Notes under the pieces: model-generated | What the model saw: only the letters and a program-made list of their open reading frames with translations | Database searches by the model: none | What the model was told of the DNA's origin: nothing | Source of the DNA: a virus | Strand: one strand, 5' to 3' | DNA length: 24,505 nucleotides | IMG/VR virus record: IMGVR_UViG_3300030390_000972 | Span: 1-24,505 of that record | Program-made: the position numbers and the translations under genes | Shown here: piece after piece, positions 1 through 5,789 of the stretch | Numbering within the stretch: position 1 is the stretch's first letter | How the letters are laid out: every line of letters starts with the position of its first letter

Positions 1-1
1 C

Positions 2-103
2 GCCTATGCCGCCCGCGCCTCCCATGCCGCCGCCGATGCCGCCGCCTATGCCGCCCGCGCCTCCCGTGCCGCCGCCGATGCCGCCGCCGATGCCGCCCGT
101 GCC
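2..103 (+). repeat. 42-bp in-frame tandem repeat, at least 2.4 copies
   Basis: Copy 1 spans 2-43 and copy 2 spans 44-85; they differ only at base 24 (a) versus 66 (g), which changes His to Arg. A shortened copy follows at 86-103 with Tyr changed to Asp. The period is a multiple of three, so the array can grow or shrink without breaking the reading frame. It continues off the left edge, so the copy number is unknown. Confidence 0.85.
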
Positions 104-148
104 GAACGCGAGAAACAAACCGAAATGTTGAAGGAGTTGTTGTCATGA
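2..148 (+). CDS. C-terminal end of Ala-rich repeat protein (partial)
   Basis: The frame is open from the window edge and stops at TGA 146-148, overlapping the next start as ATGA. The visible 48 residues are mostly Ala with spaced Tyr, Asp, Arg, Ser and His, followed by a charged tail ending KQTEMLKELLS. A 42-bp unit (14 residues, AYAARASHAAADAA) occurs twice in tandem with one base change, followed by a partial third copy. Ala-rich periodic tails closing in a short charged helix are seen in phage hypothetical proteins of unknown function; the pattern would form a long helix. The N-terminal domain that could name the protein lies outside the window. The partial frame is certain from its tight coupling to the next gene; the function is unknown. 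Confidence 0.7.
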   Translation, partial: AYAARASHAAADAAAYAARASRAAADAAADAARAEREKQTEMLKELLS

Positions 149-579
149 AATACGCAGTAACATACACGGGCGGGCAGTCGCCACGCCCCGCCGTCACACA
201 GGACGGCAAGCAATTGACCGCGGAGCAATGCGCCGCACGCATGACCGCACTGCAGGACGCCCTCGCGGACCTGCATCACGCAGCCCTGAGTCTGCCCGAC
301 GGCATGCTCGCAGAACTCGGGGGCTTAGGCCGATTCGAGGACCTGCTGGCTGGCGTGTCGGACCCTGTGGCGGCCCGCGAGGTCGCCAGGGCCTACGACG
401 ACGCGGCAGAGCTAGAGGACTACCGCAGCCACCGGCACGACTTTGTGAAGGCCGTAGAGTGCGCGATCAAGTTCGAGCATTTAGACTATGGGGGAGGAGA
501 CCCGGAAGAGTACCCCCCGACGCGACTAGAGGCGAATGTCTCATATTGGAACCACATACTTGAGGTGCTAGCGCGATGA
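145..579 (+). CDS. hypothetical phage protein, 144 aa
   Basis: I do not recognise the family. The start ATG 145 overlaps the upstream TGA and has AAGGAG eight bases before it. The 144-residue product is soluble-looking and acidic: residues 1-22 could form a short beta region, then a helical stretch rich in Ala and Leu (about 24-90), then an acidic region with a DYGGGDPEEYPPTRLEANVS segment near the C-terminus. There is no signal peptide, membrane segment or catalytic motif. It is part of a chain of small overlapping genes and its stop overlaps the next ATG, so it is very likely co-translated with the TraR-like gene. Confidence 0.7.
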   Translation: MKYAVTYTGGQSPRPAVTQDGKQLTAEQCAARMTALQDALADLHHAALSLPDGMLAELGGLGRFEDLLAGVSDPVAAREVARAYDDAAELEDYRSHRHDFVKAVECAIKFEHLDYGGGDPEEYPPTRLEANVSYWNHILEVLAR

Positions 580-776
580 CTGATTCAGTAGACCAACTGC
601 TCGACCGTGAGCAAGTCATCGCGGACAACCGTGTGGCGACCCGCGTTGTGTACCAAGGGTTCAGCGCGTACGAGTGCGAGAGCTGCGGCAATGACATACC
701 CGAAGGCCGCCGCATAGCCGTGCCGGGGTGCTCCGAGTGCACCGAGTGTGCGACCATAGGGGAGCGCAGACGATGA
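576..776 (+). CDS. TraR/DksA-like C4 zinc-finger protein
   Basis: This 66-residue protein carries a complete four-cysteine finger: C34-x2-C37-x17-C55-x2-C58, the exact spacing of the DksA/TraR family, with the family-typical IPEGRR(I)AVPG stretch between the pairs. An extra Cys52 lies just before the second pair. The N-terminal 30 residues are short and acidic, as in F-plasmid TraR (about 73 aa), which binds the RNA polymerase secondary channel and mimics DksA with ppGpp. Phages carry such genes, presumably to tune host transcription. The start ATG 576 overlaps the upstream TGA, with GAGG ten bases before it; the stop overlaps the next start. The family call is firm from the finger; action on RNA polymerase is inferred. 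Confidence 0.88.
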   Translation: MTDSVDQLLDREQVIADNRVATRVVYQGFSAYECESCGNDIPEGRRIAVPGCSECTECATIGERRR

Positions 777-997
777 CCGACGCCGAAATACTAAGGGAGG
801 TCATAACCGGCCACCCGTCGCCCATAGTCGTCAAGAGCGACAAGGCAGCAGCAAAACTCGAAGCCCTTGGGCTGATTAAACGCAAGCCGATGACGCACAA
901 CAAGTACTCGGCCACCGTAAAACTGCAGGCGTTCGTCTTATCGACCGTCAGCAATGCACTAGTCGAACTGATAGAAGGAGGCCAAGCGAATGGCTAG
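773..997 (+). CDS. hypothetical phage protein, 74 aa
   Basis: I chose ATG 773 (protein begins MTDAEIL) because it overlaps the TraR-like stop as ATGA and has GGGGAG about nine bases upstream; an in-frame ATG at 728 would run backwards through the zinc-finger gene. The product has a helix (residues 2-10), a central segment with LEALGLIKR that looks like part of a small winged-helix or regulator fold, and a hydrophobic C-terminal helix. I do not recognise a family. DNA binding is possible but unsupported by a clear helix-turn-helix. It overlaps the next gene by eight bases. Confidence 0.65.
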   Translation: MTDAEILREVITGHPSPIVVKSDKAAAKLEALGLIKRKPMTHNKYSATVKLQAFVLSTVSNALVELIEGGQANG

Positions 998-1199
998 ATA
1001 TTACAGCAAGAGGGCCAAGGCCCGGTTAGGCAAAGGGCGCAAAGACTATCGCGAGTGGGCAAAATGTGCGGACAGGATGGTGCGGGTTGGGGGCGCGTGG
1101 TTGCCTGTGAGGGAAACCGGGGCGCGCCGGGATTATCTGTACTTGCCTGATGACGGGCATGACGTTGCGCCTGACCTTAATTACGCACTGCCAGCCTAA
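990..1199 (+). CDS. hypothetical small basic phage protein, 69 aa
   Basis: A strong Shine-Dalgarno sequence, GAAGGAGG at 974-981, precedes ATG 990. The N-terminal half is strongly basic (KRAKARLGKGRKDYREW), which would suit nucleic-acid contact, and the C-terminal half contains a DYLYLPDDGHD segment. One cysteine, no membrane segment, no family recognised. It is the last gene of the rightward operon, and its TAA overlaps the TAG of the convergent holin-like gene, so the two operons meet without a spacer. Confidence 0.68.
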   Translation: MARYYSKRAKARLGKGRKDYREWAKCADRMVRVGGAWLPVRETGARRDYLYLPDDGHDVAPDLNYALPA

Positions 1200-1447
1200 C
1201 CTCGGCGATGCTTAACCCACGCTAGCCACATATCAAACAGGTTTTTGCTAATCCACACAAGGCCGCCCACAATGGACACGAGGGCGGCATATTCTGTCAA
1301 CGTCCAGCCCGTACCGACGTACTGCTCAACGCCGTATATGCTCACGCCCCCCAGTGCGCTAGTCTTCCCGCCCGTCTCGACTAACCTGCCCACATGTTCT
1401 GCACCTGGTGTGCTGGCCGCTTCCACCAGCTTGGTCAACTTTGCCAT
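1196..1447 (-). CDS. putative holin, 83 aa, one membrane segment
   Basis: The protein has a soluble N-terminal half with a Gly-rich middle, one hydrophobic segment at about residues 53-76 (TEYAALVSIVGGLVWISKNLF), and a short basic end, WVKHRRG. A small protein with a single C-terminal membrane helix and a positive tail, last in a lysis cassette, fits a holin or pinholin-type protein, which would depolarise the membrane and trigger the SAR endolysin. The membrane segment and position are seen; the holin role is inferred, as holins share little sequence. An antiholin is the main alternative. Confidence 0.6.
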   Translation of the reverse strand: MAKLTKLVEAASTPGAEHVGRLVETGGKTSALGGVSIYGVEQYVGTGWTLTEYAALVSIVGGLVWISKNLFDMWLAWVKHRRG

Positions 1448-1455
1448 AACACCAC

Positions 1456-1899
1456 CTAAGAACCTTTACCGTTAACACGGCTAGAATTAGAATTAGAACG
1501 ACCGACACTCTCGACACCTCGACCATGTAAGAACGCCGCGCAGATTATCAGGGCATGGGCTACAGTCGCAAGATCGCTATAGCTACGGATTAGCCACGAG
1601 TCGCGGCTCCCTATCAGTACGTCGACGAACAGACCCAACTGCAACAACGCCATAGCGCTGGCAGCCCAAAGGACCACGGCTGCACCCCGTACCGCGGAGA
1701 TCACACACAACGTTAGCGCGAACACCCAATACATGAAGAAGCAGGCCGCAGGATGGATCCCTGCTGTTATGAAAGATGAGGCAGCGGCCACAAAAGCCAA
1801 AGCCCATAGCGCGGTGATCAAGGGGGTGGTCGAGTGCCCTTTGACCGCTACGATGTAGGCGGCGAGATACGCCGCCAATAGTATAGAGTCGGTCAGCAC
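1456..1899 (-). CDS. polytopic membrane protein in the lysis cassette, 147 aa
   Basis: The gene starts with GTG (1899-1897) directly after the TAA of the Rz1-like gene, so translation is probably coupled. It has four or five hydrophobic helices: about residues 5-20, 26-47, 52-68, 70-97 (perhaps two) and 107-125, followed by a hydrophilic Ser/Arg-rich tail. No family is recognised. Its place between spanin and holin genes suggests a part in lysis, such as a second holin or antiholin, or membrane protection against superinfection. Neither is shown by the sequence. Confidence 0.62.
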   Translation of the reverse strand: MLTDSILLAAYLAAYIVAVKGHSTTPLITALWALAFVAAASSFITAGIHPAACFFMYWVFALTLCVISAVRGAAVVLWAASAMALLQLGLFVDVLIGSRDSWLIRSYSDLATVAHALIICAAFLHGRGVESVGRSNSNSSRVNGKGS

Positions 1900-2262
1900 T
1901 TACTTGCTCTCGGTCTCTTCGTTGTTCTGGTCGTCTTGCTTAACTGGGTTCTGTGTTGACATGGGTGTTACTCCTAATATGTGATTGATAAGTAAGTCGT
2001 GCAGCTTTGTGCACTCGTCTAGTCTACCATTATTTGTACGGATTACCACCACCGCCGTGTGCGGGTCCCCCGATGGGTTTAGAGCCGACTGCAGGGCACG
2101 CGGTGCGCACCTCGCCAGCAGAGCGTCAGGCACCCGGCGCTCGATGTACTCGACAGCTCGTTCGGCCGTGGGGCATTGGGGGTCAGGTAGCGTCGAGCAG
2201 GCCGATAAACTCAGCATCAAAGCTGCGGCACACGTTACGCTCAATAATTTCAGTTTGGACAT
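1900..2262 (-). CDS. Rz1-like outer-membrane lipoprotein (o-spanin)
   Basis: The protein starts MSKLKLL, followed by a hydrophobic signal and a lipobox, LSAC, with the lipidated Cys at residue 22 and Ser at the next position, which favours outer-membrane sorting. The mature chain is about 99 residues with a hydrophilic, acidic end, longer than classical Rz1 (lambda about 40 mature residues). The start lies in another frame inside the Rz-like gene, with an 80-base overlap, a hallmark of spanin pairs. It would join with the inner-membrane spanin across the periplasm and fuse the membranes at the last step of lysis. The lipobox and overlap are seen; the family call rests on these and not on sequence similarity. 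Confidence 0.78.
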   Translation of the reverse strand: MSKLKLLSVTCAAALMLSLSACSTLPDPQCPTAERAVEYIERRVPDALLARCAPRALQSALNPSGDPHTAVVVIRTNNGRLDECTKLHDLLINHILGVTPMSTQNPVKQDDQNNEETESK

Positions 2263-2515
2263 CGGTGATCACGACCGGGGGCCGCCTCCGTAGTTGGTCT
2301 ACCTGTTCCAAGGCCTCTCGGCGTTGGCGTTCTGACGTGCTGACGGCTTGGACGAACTTCTCCGCGATCGCCGCCTCTCGGGCCTGCTGGGCTTCTAGGC
2401 GCTCCGCCATTGCCGAGTCGTAGCCAGTCTGGTGCAACCACCAGCCCAGCCAAGCGAGTGCGGCAGCGGCGGCCAGTGAGGCCCACAGCTTAGGGTTTAA
2501 ATACCAGATAGGCAT
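2183..2515 (-). CDS. Rz-like inner-membrane spanin (i-spanin)
   Basis: I chose ATG 2515 (protein begins MPIWYLNPKLW), since a longer frame to 2581 runs far back into the endolysin gene. The 110-residue protein has an N-terminal membrane anchor at about residues 10-28 (Ala/Leu/Trp rich), then a charged helical region at 35-78 with heptad-like spacing, typical of the periplasmic coiled coil of Rz. It overlaps the endolysin stop by 19 bases upstream and the o-spanin start by 80 bases downstream. Anchor plus coiled coil plus nested lipoprotein gives a good case for the i-spanin role. Confidence 0.78.
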   Translation of the reverse strand: MPIWYLNPKLWASLAAAAALAWLGWWLHQTGYDSAMAERLEAQQAREAAIAEKFVQAVSTSERQRREALEQVDQLRRRPPVVITDVQTEIIERNVCRSFDAEFIGLLDAT

Positions 2516-2973
2516 AGTTTGCGCTCCGCTTCTCGACGGGTCACAAGGCCATTGAGCTTCTTGCCTCCCGCGTAGACCCATCGGGACAGCTCGTTGCAGG
2601 CCCCCACTCGGTCGCCAGCGTGCAGCTTGCGGCGCAGAGTACTGGTGCGGAAGTTCCCCAGTCCCACGTTATACGACAGCGAGATGTACGCCGCCAGCTC
2701 TTGGTCGGATATGCCCGTGCCTGCGGTCATGTCGCGGACCGCCTTGTCGAACTTGGCCACGTCGACCGCTAGTTGCTCGAAGCACTCCGCCTCGGTGAAC
2801 GTCTGGCCGAGCGTCAACTCGGCCCCCGTGTGCCCGTAGCAGCTAGTTAGCACGCCGACAGGGTCGACATACACAGTCAGCTCTTTGCCCTCGTGCGGGG
2901 CGATGATGGCCCCCGCAGCGATGGCGGCCGAGGCGGTGAGCCCCAGCGCGAACAGTTTGCCTATGTTAGCCAT
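2497..2973 (-). CDS. SAR endolysin, glycoside hydrolase family 24 lysozyme
   Basis: A 158-residue muramidase of the T4 lysozyme/P21 R type. The catalytic pattern Glu-x8-Asp-x5-Thr is complete: E28, D37 and T43, in a HEGKELTVYVDP...LTSCYGHTG context. Residues 6-25 form a weakly hydrophobic, Gly/Ala-rich helix with no signal-peptidase site, the mark of a signal-anchor-release endolysin that is exported inactive by Sec and freed when the membrane is depolarised. The conserved SLSYNVGLGNF segment lies at about 98-108. The start overlaps the upstream small ORF stop; GGGAGGG lies about eight bases before it. The enzyme cleaves the glycan backbone of peptidoglycan. Confidence 0.93.
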   Translation of the reverse strand: MANIGKLFALGLTASAAIAAGAIIAPHEGKELTVYVDPVGVLTSCYGHTGAELTLGQTFTEAECFEQLAVDVAKFDKAVRDMTAGTGISDQELAAYISLSYNVGLGNFRTSTLRRKLHAGDRVGACNELSRWVYAGGKKLNGLVTRREAERKLCLSGI

Positions 2974-3109
2974 TACTTCTCGCCCTCCCGTGGGGCCCTT
3001 TACAAACGGCGCAGGACCGGTCAGGGGTCGGCCTGTCGCACTCCGGATGCCCGCAAGTGCGTAGCAGCTTGGGGCCCGTTGTAGGGTTGAGGTTGTTAGC
3101 TTTGGGCAT
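2966..3109 (-). CDS. 47-aa Cys-rich putative zinc-binding protein
   Basis: A small frame fills the gap between tailspike and endolysin. ATG 3109-3107 overlaps the tailspike TGA (TGATG) and the TAA at 2968-2966 lies just inside the endolysin start, so it is coupled on both sides, which supports a real gene. The 47 residues include C19-x4-C24-x8-C33-x2-C36 with His21 and His40 nearby, a plausible single zinc site, and a basic C-terminus (KGPHGRARSNG). I do not recognise a family. Coding is inferred from coupling and the cysteine pattern. Confidence 0.6.
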   Translation of the reverse strand: MPKANNLNPTTGPKLLRTCGHPECDRPTPDRSCAVCKGPHGRARSNG

Positions 3110-4986
3110 CACATCGCCACCCACGCTCCGTTAACCCTCGTCCATCCCGCGGGCGTGGGCGTTACCGTCCCCGTGTTGAACATGCGTGACCCGTTCGCCA
3201 CGTCGCGGTCGAATATGCCGTCAGTAGGTAACTCGAAGTATGTCCCCTCGACCACCGCTGCCGCGCCACGCTGTGACAGCGTGCCCGCCCCAGACCATGC
3301 CGCGCTGTCATATATTGCCGTCCCGTTTATGTAATCTACACTACGAATATAACTAACAGCCCCGCCAGTACCGACGAATGCAACGGAGTCGCCACCGTTG
3401 AACGCCGAGGCCTCTGCGGGGGTGTCGAAGGTTATCACATTGCCCGCGACAGTAACGCTTATGTTTTCGGTTGGGTTTCTGTAGTACCTATCTCGGCTTA
3501 TCGAGTATCGATACTCTCTGCTCCCTGTGTCGTCAACATAAAACGGGTATAAATGTTCTGAATCTGGAGCGCCAGCACCGTTATACAAACCGTAGACATC
3601 AACAGTCTTACTGCCGAACTGGGGCTGTAGCGCTGAACGGACCCCCGTCATAACTGGCTGGCCGCTACCAAATGACCCAGTGCTGCTGTTATCTCGGTAC
3701 GTGTATTTAAACTGATCAGTTGTTAGCACTAGCCCGCAATGCGATACGGCCCTCATTTGATTATTTTCAACGACCAGCCCTTCTACGCCGTTCAAGCACT
3801 GTACTGCGTACGGGTAGTCAGAGAAGTAGCAGCCCGCGACGGTTACATTCTTAAGTGCTGCCGACACCGACCCACCAAGCTCGATGGCGGCCGTGTGTGT
3901 CGCTGGGTTCCTTTCTAGGTGCGCAGACACTTTGACGCGAATAAGCGAATCAAGTTTAATTACACCTTGGTCACATGTTGGCCCCTCGATGTCGATTGAC
4001 GTCCCATGAGATACGCCTGGCGGGACACTTGTCGGTCTACGCTCGTCACCGATGTTCAAAGCGTAATCGGAGTTACCGTAGTATTCGCCGCCAATAATCC
4101 TTAAAACATTGATCTCTTTGTTCGTGGCAGGTGCCCAAGCGCTAACACCTGTCCCACCATTAATACCGCTACACATGAACAGCTCTTGCGACCACGCATT
4201 CGGGTTAAAACCGTACTCAAAGCCTATGGCGTCACACCATTGTAATTTTATTCGCGGTTCCGTGAGTATGATCCCTTGTAGGTTGGCTACCCCGTTGCCG
4301 TTACGAGTGGACAGCCCGAACCCTTTGTACGCGGCCTTCACAATGTCGACCACGTAGTCACCGGCAAACCCGACGATAGGCTCAAGCTTCATCCCGCTAA
4401 CAGAGCTGAAGTTAGCGCTAAGATTTACGCCCGACCCGAGGAAGTACGTGCCGTCGCCTGTAAACTGTATGTTGTTCGCTAGTGCGAAGTCGTCAGCCGC
4501 TTGAACTTGCGCGGTGTAGTCCGCCTCGTCACGACCTGCACCCGTGTTAGTGGGCGTTATGGTGCCGTTCAGTGGTTGGAACACCGCAGTATTGCCGCCC
4601 CCCGCATCTAACACGGTGAACGTATCGGCCGTGCCACCAGCGGTCACAAGCCACGTCGACCCGCCTCGTTCGGCCAGTTTGACGTACGTGCCGACCAGGT
4701 ACTTGCCCGCCGCGAGTTTTGCGAGGGTGCCCTCGGCCCCGTGGACCTTTGAGGACGACTGCAGGTACTGCGACGCGGTGGCCTTCTCCGGGCTTCCGCT
4801 CGGGACCTCGCCTGCTTCGGACAATAGCGCCTGGTGGTGCCCATATATGTCGTTCAGGTTCGACGCCTTCCACGGCGTGCCCGTGCCGTCACCCGGCGAG
4901 GTGACGTCCTGCGCTTCTCCGTACGGGTAGTCGTTGGACGCGGGCTTGATTTTTCCGGGGTATTCTGTCTCTGGTATGATCGCCAT
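3109..4986 (-). CDS. tailspike / tail fibre protein, beta-helix type
   Basis: I chose ATG 4986 (protein begins MAIIPETEYPGKI), which has TAGGAGC about eight bases upstream; a frame reaching 5058 only runs back into the preceding gene. The 625-residue product starts with a virion-attachment-like segment (DYPYGEAQDVTSPGDGTGTP), then a helical linker, then from about residue 160 a right-handed beta-helix-like region with many short strands and Asn/Gly turns, and ends in a small GWTRVNGAWVAM module common at phage fibre ends. It lies directly after the gp48-like baseplate gene, as expected for the receptor-binding protein. It may bind or cut a surface polysaccharide, but no catalytic residues can be assigned. 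The class is firm; enzyme activity is unknown. Confidence 0.85.
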   Translation of the reverse strand: MAIIPETEYPGKIKPASNDYPYGEAQDVTSPGDGTGTPWKASNLNDIYGHHQALLSEAGEVPSGSPEKATASQYLQSSSKVHGAEGTLAKLAAGKYLVGTYVKLAERGGSTWLVTAGGTADTFTVLDAGGGNTAVFQPLNGTITPTNTGAGRDEADYTAQVQAADDFALANNIQFTGDGTYFLGSGVNLSANFSSVSGMKLEPIVGFAGDYVVDIVKAAYKGFGLSTRNGNGVANLQGIILTEPRIKLQWCDAIGFEYGFNPNAWSQELFMCSGINGGTGVSAWAPATNKEINVLRIIGGEYYGNSDYALNIGDERRPTSVPPGVSHGTSIDIEGPTCDQGVIKLDSLIRVKVSAHLERNPATHTAAIELGGSVSAALKNVTVAGCYFSDYPYAVQCLNGVEGLVVENNQMRAVSHCGLVLTTDQFKYTYRDNSSTGSFGSGQPVMTGVRSALQPQFGSKTVDVYGLYNGAGAPDSEHLYPFYVDDTGSREYRYSISRDRYYRNPTENISVTVAGNVITFDTPAEASAFNGGDSVAFVGTGGAVSYIRSVDYINGTAIYDSAAWSGAGTLSQRGAAAVVEGTYFELPTDGIFDRDVANGSRMFNTGTVTPTPAGWTRVNGAWVAM

Positions 4987-5000
4987 CTTACGTGCTCCTA

Positions 5001-5789
5001 TTAACTGTATTCGACTATTATACCCAGCCACTGCTGCGTCGGGCAAATCTTTAAACATAGCGCCTCGAACTCATCGCGGCGTTTGGGGTCTACTTGTGCC
5101 AGCGTCCCGAACACTTCCCCGCCAATGTACAGGAAGTACGGCCACTTGTCTGGGTCTAATGGGATGATGTACTCCTGCGCCACCAACCTAAACCCTAAGT
5201 AGTTGCCGCACTCGGCGTCGACCTCCCCGCACTCGGCGTCGACCTCCCCGCAGAGCACCTCCTCGTCTTTCACGGACGAAAACACCTTATTAACGAGGGG
5301 GTAACCCGGCGGCTCGATGCCGTTGCCACACTCCGCCAGCGGCTCGCCACAATCGACGGCGGGGTAAACGGGCAAAGTTGAACGGCGTAGCCACATTAGC
5401 GGGTTGCGGGGGGTCGCGCAGTCATGTGAGCCGATGGGGGGCTCGGTGCCTGGCTCCCACCACTCGTGCACGTACACGTCGAAGCCATTGGCCTGCAGCG
5501 TGTCCTGTATGTATCGGGGGTCCTGCCCGCCGAGGGCTCGCCACGTTGCGGCCAGTCGGTCACGCCGTTGTTGTTCTGTCAGCCCTGTGGTGGGTAGGCC
5601 GAACTGAGCCTCCCATTCATCTAGCGCCCTGGTCGTCGACGGGTACAGGTCGTCGAGCACTAGGTCGTAGAAGGTGCGGACGTCTTGCGACGCGTCCCCC
5701 AACCCGACGAATAGCTGGCGCAGCTTCTTGTCGATCGTTAACCGCCACGCCCTCGCGTTCGGCAGTACGTGCTGAAAGACTTTAAACAT
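5001..5789 (-). CDS. Mu gp48-like tail/baseplate protein
   Basis: The N-terminal half matches the gp48/YmfQ family (DUF2313): LPNARAWRL near the start, DLYPSTTRALDEWEAQFGLP at about residues 48-67 and RRDRLAATWRALGGQDPRYI at about 75-94. The family links the baseplate wedge to tail fibres. The middle is Cys-rich (CGEPLAECG, then CGEVDAE repeated) with a perfect 21-bp tandem duplication. The C-terminal part (about 200-262) is the conserved FEALCLKICPTQQWL segment. At 262 residues it is longer than the usual 190-200 because of the Cys-rich insert. It overlaps baseplate J by eight bases and precedes the tailspike, in Mu order. Confidence 0.85.
   Translation of the reverse strand: MFKVFQHVLPNARAWRLTIDKKLRQLFVGLGDASQDVRTFYDLVLDDLYPSTTRALDEWEAQFGLPTTGLTEQQRRDRLAATWRALGGQDPRYIQDTLQANGFDVYVHEWWEPGTEPPIGSHDCATPRNPLMWLRRSTLPVYPAVDCGEPLAECGNGIEPPGYPLVNKVFSSVKDEEVLCGEVDAECGEVDAECGNYLGFRLVAQEYIIPLDPDKWPYFLYIGGEVFGTLAQVDPKRRDEFEALCLKICPTQQWLGIIVEYS
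5210..5251 (-). repeat. 21-bp perfect tandem duplication in the gp48-like gene
   Basis: Two identical 21-bp copies lie at 5210-5230 and 5231-5251; on the coding strand they give the seven-residue unit CGEVDAE twice, followed by another CG. Because they are identical at DNA level, the duplication is probably recent. It adds a Cys pair to an already Cys-rich linker. Confidence 0.9.

Noticed and set aside
4987-5058. N-terminal extension of the tailspike to 5058
   Set aside because: It overlaps the gp48-like gene, while ATG 4986 has a clear SD and gives a typical tailspike N-terminus.
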